A stretch of 64,000 bases of DNA. Origin: Brucella pituitosa. GTDB lineage: Bacteria > Pseudomonadota > Alphaproteobacteria > Rhizobiales > Rhizobiaceae. The position numbers and the translations under genes were made by a program. The notes below the pieces were generated by a model. The model was not told the origin of the DNA. It was given only the letters and a program-made list of their open reading frames with translations, and ran no database searches. Location of the stretch: the NCBI RefSeq assembly GCF_003049685.1, contig NZ_PYSY02000003.1:496001-560000 (forward strand), written 5' to 3'. This document shows positions 9,130 through 18,400 of the stretch, in pieces. Position 1 is the stretch's first letter; the number at the start of each line of letters is the position of its first letter.

Positions 9130-10122
9130 ATGAAGCAACGCAAACTTGGAAATGCCCTCGAAGTCTCAGCCCTTGGCCTCGGCTGCATGGGTATGACGGG
9201 AGTTTATGGAGCGAACGCCGAAAAGAGCGATATGATTAAGCTCATCCATGCTGCGCATGACCGTGGCGTCACGATGTTCGACACTGCCGAAGCCTATGGG
9301 CCGTTCGCCAATGAGGCGCTGCTCGGTGAAGCGCTGCAGCCAATTCGCGACAAGGTAGTAATCGCCACCAAGTTCGGCTTCGATATAGACCTCGAAACGG
9401 GCGCGCGCAGTGGCGGTACTAACAGTCGGCCTGATCATATCAAAGCGGTGGCAGACGCGGCACTGAAGCGTTTGAAGACAGATCGCATCGATCTCTTTTA
9501 CCAGCACCGTGTTGATCCCGAAGTGCCAATCGAAGATGTTGCGGGAGCAGTTAAGGAGTTGATTGCGGCCGGTAAGATCAAGCATTTCGGACTGTCGGAA
9601 GCCGGTGTCCAGACCATCCGTCGCGCTCATGCCGTCCAGCCCGTCACCGCAGTGCAAAGCGAATATTCACTGTTCTGGCGCGGCCCAGAGGCGGAACTAA
9701 TTCCGACCCTTGAGGAGCTCGGCATAGGCTTTGTTCCCTTCAGCCCGCTTGGGGCAGGTTTCCTCACGGGTAAGATCGATGCGAATACGACTTTCGAGCA
9801 GGGGGACTTTCGAAATATCGTGCCGCGTTTCGCGCCGGAGTTCCGGAAATCCAATATGGAATTGGTCGGCGTGGTGAAATGTGTTGCTGATCGCAAAGGT
9901 GTTACCCCTGCCCAGATCGCGCTCGCCTGGTTGCTGGCGCAGAAACCTTGGATTGTACCGATCCCAGGGACGACGAAGCTTCATCGCTTGGACGAAAATC
10001 TTGGGGCGGTTGAATTTGATCTGACAGCGGACGATCTTGTAGAAATTGATGCCAAGGCTTCAAAGATCAAACTCAAGGGCGAGCGTTTGCCTGAGGCCGT
10101 TCTGAAAATGACCGGTCGGTAA
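9130..10122 (+). CDS. Aldo/keto reductase
   Basis: 330 residues, a single TIM-barrel AKR domain of the YajO/PLP-reductase type opening MKQRKLG and LGLGCMGMTGVYG. The catalytic tetrad is visible: Asp and Tyr in MFDTAEAYG (about 51-58), Lys in VIATKFGF (about 84), His in LFYQHRVD (about 126). The NADPH-binding end has PIPGTTKLHRLDEN. It reduces aldehydes or ketones; the substrate is not predictable. TTGGAG precedes the ATG. It shares the flavodoxin transcript. Confidence 0.92.
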   Translation: MKQRKLGNALEVSALGLGCMGMTGVYGANAEKSDMIKLIHAAHDRGVTMFDTAEAYGPFANEALLGEALQPIRDKVVIATKFGFDIDLETGARSGGTNSRPDHIKAVADAALKRLKTDRIDLFYQHRVDPEVPIEDVAGAVKELIAAGKIKHFGLSEAGVQTIRRAHAVQPVTAVQSEYSLFWRGPEAELIPTLEELGIGFVPFSPLGAGFLTGKIDANTTFEQGDFRNIVPRFAPEFRKSNMELVGVVKCVADRKGVTPAQIALAWLLAQKPWIVPIPGTTKLHRLDENLGAVEFDLTADDLVEIDAKASKIKLKGERLPEAVLKMTGR

Positions 10123-10280
10123 AATGAAATGCCCCACTCCCGTCTGCCTTCCGCATGGTTCGCGACATCACTTGTGATAGCTTCTATCGACGCGATCGCT
10201 GGATAAGTCGGTTCGGCGGGTGTCAAAGCGGACGACCACACATTGCTGGCTGGCCGCGGTGTTTTGGAAGTGCGCGAGGT

Positions 10281-10505
10281 TTATTGCAGCATCCGAACCA
10301 TTTCGAAGGCGCGTTGAGCCGCCAGCTCTGGATCATGTTTCGAATCTTCGAAAGCACGCAAAACGAATTGTGCTAAAAGATTTTCGCTTTCGGAGGAGTG
10401 AGGAATACTGCCCAACAATTCGCAGCAAAGAGTGTATGATCTTTGTACGCATTTGAGCTCATCTGGCGTAAAGATGGTCTTATAAAGCTCGCTAGTAAAT
10501 GGCAT
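10281..10505 (-). CDS. Small hypothetical protein
   Basis: 74 residues, MPFTSELYKTIFTPDELK..., acidic and helical, no membrane segment, ending in AAQRAFEMVRML. I do not recognise the family. It is preceded by AAGGGG at a good distance from the ATG, and the amino-acid composition is that of a real soluble helical protein, so it is probably expressed. It stands alone between the aldo/keto reductase and the siderophore operon. Confidence 0.55.
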   Translation of the reverse strand: MPFTSELYKTIFTPDELKCVQRSYTLCCELLGSIPHSSESENLLAQFVLRAFEDSKHDPELAAQRAFEMVRMLQ

Positions 10506-11113
10506 GACCCGATCCCCTTGCAGAAATTAAAGGTCCTGGAGATACTAAACTGCAAGGAATCTTTCGTTTAGATGCGATTATTGATCTTGGAAACATCCAA
10601 CAGTTTAACCTGTTCCGGTCCATCTTCTCCCTTATTTTGCAGCAGATGGTTTCACTTCTATGTGCGTGTATGGCAATCATAGCCCCCTCGCGGCCGCGTT
10701 ATTCAACTTATATGGCTGTCGCGATGATCATCGAGCTTCGTTTCATATTGTAGGCGATGGTGGTCAGGCGAATTTGAACGCATATTCTGGCTACCTACCT
10801 CCTCGCCCTCGCATCCAATGCAAGCCTAATCGTCGTTGGTGTTGATGGGTATGATGGCGGTCTGCTCGGCAATTGCCGCATCCGCGCTGGCACTAATATC
10901 GGCCTTGAAACCATGGACACCAGGGTGCCCTTGTGTTTAGCTCCTGGTTGCATGCTCACTGGCGAAGCAATAATTTCAGCGCTAATGATCCCGATATCTT
11001 GAGTTATCACCGTTACCCGCATTGTCGAGTGGCCCCTAACATAAGAGGCTTGATGCCATCAGAGCTACGATCTGTACCTCCGATGGATTTTGAAATATTA
11101 CGAGCCGCAGTTG
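10506..11113. other. Region without a confident gene; possible frameshifted remnant
   Basis: Plus-strand frames at about 10740-11000 read HIVGDGGQANLNAYSGYL in one frame and, after a shift, ALASNASLIVVGVDGYDGG in another. The composition is coding-like and suggests a decayed gene, but no family can be assigned. The 3' end of iucD lies at the right edge; no clear terminator was seen. Confidence 0.35.
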
Positions 11114-12421
11114 TTACGAAATGGCTGACGCAGAGCAGTTCGCATCAACGCCACTCGTCCCCCATCTAAAAGCGGTTCCGGGAAATTCCAGATCGAAATG
11201 CGCGCGCTTTAGAAGCGCATTTGTGATGACAGCGCTTCTCCAGGCCATCAGGCTTAATTGCGGCTCGGCGATACCGTGGCAATGCCTGCCAGCGTTGAGC
11301 ACAAAGATCCGGCGGTCGGCTGGCCCGTTCCAGTCGAGAGCGAAATCCGCGCCGACACGCAAAGACCTGCCTTCGACAATTGACAGCCGGTCCTGAATTG
11401 CAGAGAGGCACTCAGGCAGCGAAAATTTGTAGCCTGTGGCAAAGATCAGATGATCGGCGCTCAGCATCTCGATCGTGCCGTCGAAACCGTTGCGCATCAC
11501 GATCGACAGGCTTGCGCTATCCTGCTTGAGGTCAAGAACTTCCCGGTATGGAAGCAGGGTGGCCTGTAGGGCATCGCCATCCAGATGACGCTGTTCATAG
11601 AGACGCCGATATATAGCCCTGATCGTCGAAGCGGAAATGCCATCGCTTGCGAGCTTTTGATGCTCAACGATCGCGTGCCGTCGCGGTTCGGCAAGCTGAT
11701 GGAACTCGGCCACGTATTGCGGGGTGAAATGCTCGTCGGTGAACGGTGAGTCATCAAGCGGCTGGAAGTTCGGTCGTCTGCTGATCCAGCTGATCTCGTT
11801 ATCGGAATCTCTTCGTTCCAGCAGGTGCTGGAATATCTCCGCACCGCTCTGCCCGCCGCCGATAACCACAATCCTCTTGCCTTTCAGCGTATCCAGTTTC
11901 TGTACGGCTTCGCTTGAATGGAATGCGCGATCACCGATCACCGATCCGGCCCATTCAGGTACATAGGGCTTCAATCCCACACCGAGGGAGAGATTGCGGG
12001 CCGTTCGGACCTCATTATCGAAGGTCAGCTGGAAATGGTTGCCGCTAAACGTAACCTCACGGATATTCTGACCAAAGTTCAGGCTCGGAATGTTCCCTGC
12101 AGCCCAAGACAGATATCGCGCAAACTCCTTGCGGGGAATGGCGTCGTAGTCAGCGTTGAGAAACTCATAGAACCGTTTATGAGCAACCAGATAGGCTGCA
12201 AATGTCCACGGGCTCGTCGGGTTCGTGGCCGTAACCAGATCCTTCATGAAAGAGGTCTGGAGTTCTGCGCCGGGCAGCATCATGCCTGGGTGCCAGTCGA
12301 ATTTGGGTTTGCGATCAAAAAATTGGACATTTACGCCGTCGATTGAATCCAGCTGCGCCGCCAGGCTGAGATTGAATGGACCAACGCCAATTCCGCACAG
12401 ATCAAGAATGGAATGTGTCAT
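11114..12421 (-). CDS. iucD: L-lysine N6-monooxygenase (aerobactin biosynthesis)
   Basis: 435 residues. It hydroxylates the side-chain amine of lysine using FAD, NADPH and O2, the first step to aerobactin. FAD motif GIGVGPFNLSLAAQL is at about 11-25, NADPH motif VIGGGQSGAEIFQHL at about 185-200, and the C-terminal ATGYKFSLP at about 330. Length and motifs fit the IucD/RhbE/PvdA family. It overlaps iucC by ATGA, so it is the last gene of a tightly coupled iucABCD operon. A 1,3-diaminopropane hydroxylase (RhbE) would look similar, but the diaminobutyrate genes needed for rhizobactin are absent here, which favours lysine. Confidence 0.88.
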   Translation of the reverse strand: MTHSILDLCGIGVGPFNLSLAAQLDSIDGVNVQFFDRKPKFDWHPGMMLPGAELQTSFMKDLVTATNPTSPWTFAAYLVAHKRFYEFLNADYDAIPRKEFARYLSWAAGNIPSLNFGQNIREVTFSGNHFQLTFDNEVRTARNLSLGVGLKPYVPEWAGSVIGDRAFHSSEAVQKLDTLKGKRIVVIGGGQSGAEIFQHLLERRDSDNEISWISRRPNFQPLDDSPFTDEHFTPQYVAEFHQLAEPRRHAIVEHQKLASDGISASTIRAIYRRLYEQRHLDGDALQATLLPYREVLDLKQDSASLSIVMRNGFDGTIEMLSADHLIFATGYKFSLPECLSAIQDRLSIVEGRSLRVGADFALDWNGPADRRIFVLNAGRHCHGIAEPQLSLMAWRSAVITNALLKRAHFDLEFPGTAFRWGTSGVDANCSASAIS

Positions 12422-14283
12422 ACTGAAACTCCTTCATTGATATAAGTTTGCGCCCTCCGGGAGGAGAAAGACGCCATTTCCGCGAGGTAAAGAGGATTGT
12501 TCAACTCGGTACCAAGAGCGGGAACTGGCCGCTCATTGGTGTCGCCATAGCCGATCGCAAGACGAACGCGATTAATCGCTATGCGCGGTATTTTCGGAAG
12601 AAACAGATCAAAAAGTTTATATCGCTCGGCCAGTTTCGGATGGCTTTGCTGATAAAGCCTCAACCGGGCTGAGAGGCGTGTGTAGAAAGATAATTCGGGA
12701 TAGCTATCGTGAGCGACCAGTGCTTCGGAAAGAAACCGCAGCACGCTCGCAAAATGCCCGGTCTGGAGATGCTGCTGCAGATGGGCCGCCGGTCGGCGTT
12801 TCAACGTCGCCTTTACATCTGCGGGGAGTGTTGCCAGCTCTAGAAACTCTTGGTCAATCAGATCGGTGTCACCTTGGAAATCCTTGATCGCCACACCGGC
12901 AGGAATGTCGCCGTCCAGAAGAAGCGTGATATTCTGGCCATGCGCAATGAACCCAACCCCATAACAACACAAGAAATGGTAGAGCGGGACTGCGACTGCA
13001 TCGAAGAGACGTTCGAGCCATTGATCATGGGACAGGCCGGATCGTTCGATCAGGGCGCTTATAATGGGACGCCCCGCATTATCAGACTGCGCCAATGCTC
13101 CCATCATCATGGGACGCCACCCTTGCGGCAAATGCTTTTCCGGGCTCTCCCGCCAGATGGCCCCCAGCATCTCGCAAAACTGATAGGGTGCGCCTTTCAG
13201 TGCTGCAAAGTGCGGATGAGGGTAAAATGCACCGGCGACTTCCTGCAGAATCCGGACATTTTTCAGCGCCGGATCGTTTTCGGCTGTTTCAGCCAGCCAG
13301 TTAGACAGCTGTGGTCCGATCCGCATATATTTTCCGGGGACGCCGCGCCAGGCAGACGTATTCAGGATGGTAAGCGGCAGTTTGACATGAAGGGCTCGTC
13401 GGCGAACCTGATTGGCGAGTGTCCGTAGGGACTGTTGCGCAATATAGGCATCGCCGAAATAACCAAGCGGCACCAGTCGTCCGGCAGCGATCTCACTGGC
13501 ATATTGGCTGACGATCATCGATTGCCATTGCCAAGGATGGACGGGCAGCAGCATATGCGTGTCGAGGCTGACACCCGCATCACACATCGCAGCAAGCAGA
13601 TTGTCTCGTTCTCCTGTGCCGAGGCATTCGGCTAGCAACTCAGGCTCTGCAAGATCGTGTGCAAGTGCGAACTGGCAATGACTGCGTGCGGCGGCGAGCC
13701 AGAAAAGCTGGATCGGCGCGTCGAATTCCGGCGCATAGGCTTCAATATCCTGCAATCCCCAGCCCAGCCGCCCCTTGTTTGCCGGTGCCTTGGGATGGCC
13801 GTCAAGAAGCGTCTGCAACTCCATATCGGACAGGCTTGCCAGCTCTTCTGAATTAAAGACGGAACGGCGCGCCACAATGCGGACATCTGCCATCAGCGTG
13901 TTGTAAAGCTCCTTTGCATAAGTGCAGAACGTGGCAGGCGAAATCTCCAGAACATCACGCGCATCTGCCAGAAAGCCGACTGCGTCATTTGCCGGGGCTT
14001 CTTCTGCCGGTGTCACTCGGACAAGGCTTTTCGGATCTATATGCAATTGCCCCCAGATGCGACGGCGCGCTTCAAAACGGTAGGAAACAGCATCGCCAAG
14101 CGTCAGTTTCCATGTCGTTTCTGCCTTGTTCAAAGCCACGGGCGCAAAGCCTTCCTCATACGATAATTCCGAGATGGTTTTGGCAATGGCTGTTCGGTTC
14201 ACTATTCCCCATATCTCGTCATCAACCGCTTTGCGGCCCGGAAGCGGGCCAAGAAGAGCCCCGGAGACTGGTTGACGGTTCAT
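12418..14283 (-). CDS. iucC: NIS siderophore synthetase, IucC-like
   Basis: 621 residues. In the aerobactin pathway this second condensing enzyme joins another N6-acetyl-N6-hydroxylysine to the citryl intermediate. The family motif DGHPKAPANKGRLGW is at about 159-173, with LPVHPWQWQ in the middle and the AHGQN...IKDFQGDTDL cluster in the FhuF-like C-terminal part. ATGA overlaps couple it both to iucB and to iucD. It is slightly longer than enterobacterial IucC (about 580). Confidence 0.88.
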   Translation of the reverse strand: MNRQPVSGALLGPLPGRKAVDDEIWGIVNRTAIAKTISELSYEEGFAPVALNKAETTWKLTLGDAVSYRFEARRRIWGQLHIDPKSLVRVTPAEEAPANDAVGFLADARDVLEISPATFCTYAKELYNTLMADVRIVARRSVFNSEELASLSDMELQTLLDGHPKAPANKGRLGWGLQDIEAYAPEFDAPIQLFWLAAARSHCQFALAHDLAEPELLAECLGTGERDNLLAAMCDAGVSLDTHMLLPVHPWQWQSMIVSQYASEIAAGRLVPLGYFGDAYIAQQSLRTLANQVRRRALHVKLPLTILNTSAWRGVPGKYMRIGPQLSNWLAETAENDPALKNVRILQEVAGAFYPHPHFAALKGAPYQFCEMLGAIWRESPEKHLPQGWRPMMMGALAQSDNAGRPIISALIERSGLSHDQWLERLFDAVAVPLYHFLCCYGVGFIAHGQNITLLLDGDIPAGVAIKDFQGDTDLIDQEFLELATLPADVKATLKRRPAAHLQQHLQTGHFASVLRFLSEALVAHDSYPELSFYTRLSARLRLYQQSHPKLAERYKLFDLFLPKIPRIAINRVRLAIGYGDTNERPVPALGTELNNPLYLAEMASFSSRRAQTYINEGVSV

Positions 14284-15353
14284 AACGGCACCTCCTTGAA
14301 AAAGCGGTCCCGTTCACAACACACCAGAGCGGCGCGCTTGTGAGGAAAATCAAATTCCTTCACCTTGTCATAGGCCACATCTGCGCAATAGCTGAGCATC
14401 TTCTGGTGGGATGCCCGTGGCTCACCAACGATGCGTTGCGTTCGAGGCTCATCAAGGAACAGATAGTGGGTAACCGAGCGAAAAAGTGCGAGCGTCTTGG
14501 GGCGGCCAAGGTGTCGGGGATTGCCGATCAGGCCATGCCAGCCGCGATCGAAATCCTCGCTCTCATAATGCGGACCGAGACGATCCTCACGCGCCCAGTA
14601 GAATTCGAAATAGCCAGTCGGCTCGTTATCAAAATTCGCGATAACACCAAAGATATGCGGGTCACGCTCCTGGTCCAGAAGATAGGTCTCGAGCGCCTCC
14701 GGGCTTTGTGCAAGCTCCCAGAAAAAGGAGACGCGTCCTTGGTTCATCCAGCCATAGAACAGGTCCATATCCGTACGGCGATCGATGGGACGGAAGGAAA
14801 CGGTCTTGTTCAACTCCGGTATCCAACGTTCGTAAAACACACCGGATGGACGAGGAGGACGAAGTAATGGCAGCCGGTCAGCCGGGCCAAGCGCCGATCG
14901 GATACTGGGATAAGGCATATGCGCGGCCTGCTTGCGCCACAGCAAGGGCAACTGGCGTAAAACATTGCGATCCACTATGGACAGCCCTTCGGCTTCCCGC
15001 AGAGCCAAAGCATTGACCTGAGGAAGTTCGCTGGCCGACGGCAGCGCCAAAGATGGAATGTCGGGAAAACGCAGAAACACCGCATCCAACAGGGCAGCAA
15101 GCAGCACGGTCGCATCGCTATGCAAAGGATCGAGTCTGACATCTCGTAGCGTGATTGTTTGCCGGTCGAAATTGAGGTTTGCTTCGGCGCGAAACGCTCC
15201 GGCGTCGCCGAACAGGGATATACGTCCGCTCTTGTCCAGCCTTGCAGCAAGTCGCTCGGAATGCGTCGCGCAATAATGCCAGGATAATTCACCACCTATT
15301 TCTGCGTGTGGCGAAAGGCGTTCATAGTCACTGCTCTTTGTTTGAACATTCAT
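14280..15353 (-). CDS. iucB: N6-hydroxylysine O-acetyltransferase, IucB-like
   Basis: 357 residues. It transfers acetyl from acetyl-CoA to N6-hydroxylysine. The GNAT domain occupies about 180-345, with FYGWMNQGRVSFFWE, PTGYFEFYWARED, HLGRPKTLALFRS and IVGEPRASHQKM, all typical of the siderophore-type acetyltransferases IucB/RhbD/PvdY. The N-terminal half, about 170 residues, is the extension found in IucB and absent from short RhbD forms. It begins four bases after the iucA stop. Confidence 0.87.
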   Translation of the reverse strand: MNVQTKSSDYERLSPHAEIGGELSWHYCATHSERLAARLDKSGRISLFGDAGAFRAEANLNFDRQTITLRDVRLDPLHSDATVLLAALLDAVFLRFPDIPSLALPSASELPQVNALALREAEGLSIVDRNVLRQLPLLWRKQAAHMPYPSIRSALGPADRLPLLRPPRPSGVFYERWIPELNKTVSFRPIDRRTDMDLFYGWMNQGRVSFFWELAQSPEALETYLLDQERDPHIFGVIANFDNEPTGYFEFYWAREDRLGPHYESEDFDRGWHGLIGNPRHLGRPKTLALFRSVTHYLFLDEPRTQRIVGEPRASHQKMLSYCADVAYDKVKEFDFPHKRAALVCCERDRFFKEVPL

Positions 15354-15357
15354 GGAT

Positions 15358-17112
15358 TCACCGTGTCAAAAGGGGGTTGGGAAACTGGATGTAAGAGGCG
15401 AGGGGATCGGTCACGTCTGTGTTTTCATTGACGTTTCCGGCAGAAATCATGAAATTTCCCTTGGCGACCAGAGTGGGGCTGTGAAGGAGATAATCCAGCG
15501 CGGTCTTGTCCCGCACAGGCTGCTTCCTAAGCTGTTCCAGAAAGCGCCGCAGGGCCGCAAAAAGTTCGTTTTCATCAATGAAACGCGCTGAGCCGAGCGC
15601 GGCGATAAGTGCAAAAACGCCGTTGATGAATAGATAATACCCAACCAGTTGAGCAGCTTCGTCACTGTCGAAGACATGGTCGGTCGCAGCACCTGCTTCC
15701 GGCAGGTGTTCTTGCAGAAACGGCAAGAACGAGCGGACGTAACCCGTACCCTGACAATCACGGAAATAGAGTGCATTCGGCCAGCCGTCCTGGAGACCAA
15801 GAACGAGATTTTGCTGATGAGCGCCAAAAAGCAGGCCGTAATCACCCTGGGCAATCATGAAAGGTGCAATGGCAACATCCAGAAAGCGTTCGAACCAACG
15901 CTTCGCCACGTCGCTCTCTGAAGCGCCCTCCGATGCAGCGATCCGGCTTATGAGGTCTGCGACATGGCTGCCATTCCCATCTGGATGGCGTTCGCAAAGC
16001 GCTGCAAGAACGGCCGCGTGCGGTTGCTGCTCACCGCGAAACGGGTTCTCGCGGAAAACTGCAATCGTTTCATTGTCGATGGAACCGTCTGGCAAAAGCA
16101 GGGATATCCAGCCCGGCTCGCCCATGATGTGAAAATCTGGAAAGCGTTTTTTCAGAGCCTCGCCAATAGTTCCCGTTATGAGCCGATGGACGTTGATGCC
16201 CCGCAGGCATTCGCTTGGTTCTACGATGCGACGCGAATTGGTCAGTCGGAGACTGAGCGAGAACTTGAGCATCCAGTCGCTCTCGCGGGAATATATAGCG
16301 CGTAACGAGCTGGTCGCGCGCCAGTCGGGGCCGCCGCTGCCAAGATCGGTTATCTTGCCCTGACGCTTTAATCGCTGGATATCCGGGCGTAGCGAAAGGC
16401 GCGCCGCCTGCCATGGATGCAATGGAATAAGCCGTCGTCCGGCTGCTTTATCAATCAACCGGGTCTCCGATGTAATGGATGCGATAGCATCGGCTACGTC
16501 GAAGCCATCAGCCGCTCCCTGTGCCAGCAGTTCTGGTTCGACCGCCCACCACCGCAAAGCAAAGGCATTGCCATATTCCGGACCGAAGCGGCGGTTGTCT
16601 TCGTCAGTGAATTCATCCCGGCTACGTGGAAACGGGTGTACTGCATGGCCGAACCGCAACGCTTTCTCTGCCTCAATGAAATCAGGATCGGATTCAGCAA
16701 AAGGTCGTTCATCGGCGGTTTCCCGGAGGAGGCGGGTGATTGACCGCATGCTGTCCAGTACTCTTTGCTGAAAGAGTAGTTTCGCATCGGGGGAAACGCC
16801 GCCGCCGATCTCATTCTCCTTGAGAAGCAGAAGCGCCAGTTCCGGCAAACTTATGGGTTCCAACCGGTCGCCATTAGATTTCCACATGGGCGTGCCGAAA
16901 CAATGATATCCGGCAAGCGACCAGAAAATTACAGGCACCCTGACCTCTGTATCTGAAGCTGCAAGATTCAGAAGCAGGAATTTTTTTGTGATTTTGTACG
17001 GATTTGACAGGTTTTTTTTTATTATTTCCCAATTTTCCCATTCTCTTATTAGAGAATTAAGTAATATATTTTCCGATACAGAGAAGTAATTCGTATTAAT
17101 TACTCTGTTCAT
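15358..17112 (-). CDS. iucA: NIS siderophore synthetase, IucA-like
   Basis: 584 residues. It activates citrate with ATP and joins the first N6-acetyl-N6-hydroxylysine. Family motifs are FGHAVHPFPRSRDEF (about 152-166), IPLHPWQAARL and GAHQQNLVL...FRDCQGTGYV near 415-450. GGAGA precedes the ATG at good spacing. The first 40 codons, with their leader, are strikingly AT-rich compared with the rest. It is the first gene of the operon, divergent from the MFS exporter. Confidence 0.88.
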   Translation of the reverse strand: MNRVINTNYFSVSENILLNSLIREWENWEIIKKNLSNPYKITKKFLLLNLAASDTEVRVPVIFWSLAGYHCFGTPMWKSNGDRLEPISLPELALLLLKENEIGGGVSPDAKLLFQQRVLDSMRSITRLLRETADERPFAESDPDFIEAEKALRFGHAVHPFPRSRDEFTDEDNRRFGPEYGNAFALRWWAVEPELLAQGAADGFDVADAIASITSETRLIDKAAGRRLIPLHPWQAARLSLRPDIQRLKRQGKITDLGSGGPDWRATSSLRAIYSRESDWMLKFSLSLRLTNSRRIVEPSECLRGINVHRLITGTIGEALKKRFPDFHIMGEPGWISLLLPDGSIDNETIAVFRENPFRGEQQPHAAVLAALCERHPDGNGSHVADLISRIAASEGASESDVAKRWFERFLDVAIAPFMIAQGDYGLLFGAHQQNLVLGLQDGWPNALYFRDCQGTGYVRSFLPFLQEHLPEAGAATDHVFDSDEAAQLVGYYLFINGVFALIAALGSARFIDENELFAALRRFLEQLRKQPVRDKTALDYLLHSPTLVAKGNFMISAGNVNENTDVTDPLASYIQFPNPLLTR

Positions 17113-17201
17113 TTCGCTTCTCCGAAATAATTTCAGATTTTTATTTACATGTTATGTTGACGTTGCTAACGGTATCGAAAATTAAACATGCGGTGATTTC
17201 C
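17113..17201. promoter_or_regulatory. Divergent promoter region iucA / MFS exporter
   Basis: AT-rich 89-base gap. On plus, TTGACG (about 17157-17162) is followed 17 bases later by an A/T-rich hexamer, a weak sigma-70-like match for the exporter. No iron box was recognised here, unlike in front of the receptor. Confidence 0.3.
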
Positions 17202-18383
17202 ATGATTATCGATGCGACTGCGCGTAAAATATCTTCTCGTCTCTCGATTGCCGTTTCGACTATTGGCTTTAATCAGACAGCATTCATTGCCCTTGTCCCG
17301 CTCATCGCGACTGCGACGGGTCTGCAAACGGGTGAAATCGGTCTTACGGCGGGTCTTGGTGCAGTGGCCTTCGTTGTCAGTGCTCCTTTGTGCGGAATGC
17401 TCGGCACTCGAATTGGTGCGCGGCGCGCTTTGTATTGGCTGGGGCTCGTACTTCTGCTGGCGCAGCTCATCTTTCTGGTGCTGATGATGACAGGTCCGCT
17501 GCCCTATGTGATGGCTCTCGGCTTGCTCGTAATGTCGCGCTTCGTCTATGGGGCGGCATCCGCTGGAATTATGCCGATTGCTCAAGCCTGGATTTCCGGA
17601 TTGTTGCCGCAAAAGGAGCGCACCGTTGCTTTGGCACGGCTCAGTGCTGGTCTCAGCATTGGCCGCATTCTGGGTTCGGCTGCGGCAGTGACCGCCAGTG
17701 TCACGCCGCTTCTGCCACTTATGCTGCTTGTTGCAAGTCCGCTCAGTCTCCTGCTGGTGCCTGCTGCGAACGACACTGTTGGCAAAGCTGATCCGCGTTC
17801 CGATAGCAGAGCATATCTTTCTCCATTCGACGGACGCATGCTGCCGTTTCTCGGACTTGGATTTCTGGTCACGATGTCTTTCGGACACGTTCAGATGATC
17901 CTCGGGCCGTTGCTGCAACTGCGTCTTGCTATCGGTCCGGTCGAGGCGACGGCTGCTTCGGGGATCACGCTGATCGTCGTCGCGCTCGCGATGATCGCGA
18001 CGCAGATACTGGTCATTCCCCGGTTGCGGCTCGGCAATAGGAGCTGTGTTATCCTTGGCACAGTTCTTCTGGCTGCTGGTGTCCTGCTCGTGGCGGCGAC
18101 ACCTCTCGCATATGCAAGTTTGAGCGGACTGGTGATGGGGGGCGTAGGAATGGCGATTGCCACGCCCAACTATCTTGGATGGCTCACCGGCCAGATGGAG
18201 CAGGGAGAACAGGGTGCTGCTGCCGGCTGGCTTGCAAGTGCGCATGTACTTGGCCAGGGAGCGGGCGCGATCTCCGGCGGCTATTTTTTCACAGTCTCTG
18301 CGCAGGCACCGCTTTTTGCCAGCGCGACCCTTGCTGCCACGGCGGCGCTTCTCGCCTTCACGATGAGGGCACGAGATGCATGA
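17202..18383 (+). CDS. MFS transporter, probable siderophore exporter (ShiF-like)
   Basis: About 393 residues with some 12 membrane segments, among them FNQTAFIALVPLIATATG and the second-half repeat starting MLPFLGLGFLVTMSF. Aerobactin loci of enterobacteria carry the MFS gene shiF next to iucA, and this gene is divergent from iucA, so export of the new siderophore is the natural guess. I chose the ATG at 17202 because GGTGA lies just upstream. An ATG at 17154 would add 16 unconvincing residues and has no ribosome binding site. It is convergent with the RhtX-like gene, 17 bases apart. Confidence 0.8.
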   Translation: MIIDATARKISSRLSIAVSTIGFNQTAFIALVPLIATATGLQTGEIGLTAGLGAVAFVVSAPLCGMLGTRIGARRALYWLGLVLLLAQLIFLVLMMTGPLPYVMALGLLVMSRFVYGAASAGIMPIAQAWISGLLPQKERTVALARLSAGLSIGRILGSAAAVTASVTPLLPLMLLVASPLSLLLVPAANDTVGKADPRSDSRAYLSPFDGRMLPFLGLGFLVTMSFGHVQMILGPLLQLRLAIGPVEATAASGITLIVVALAMIATQILVIPRLRLGNRSCVILGTVLLAAGVLLVAATPLAYASLSGLVMGGVGMAIATPNYLGWLTGQMEQGEQGAAAGWLASAHVLGQGAGAISGGYFFTVSAQAPLFASATLAATAALLAFTMRARDA

Positions 18384-18400
18384 AGAAGAGGGATGCCGGA

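Noticed and set aside
11114..17112. Reading the siderophore operon as rhizobactin 1021 (rhbABCDEF)
   Set aside because: No diaminobutyrate aminotransferase or decarboxylase genes are present, and gene order and the long acetyltransferase match iucABCD.
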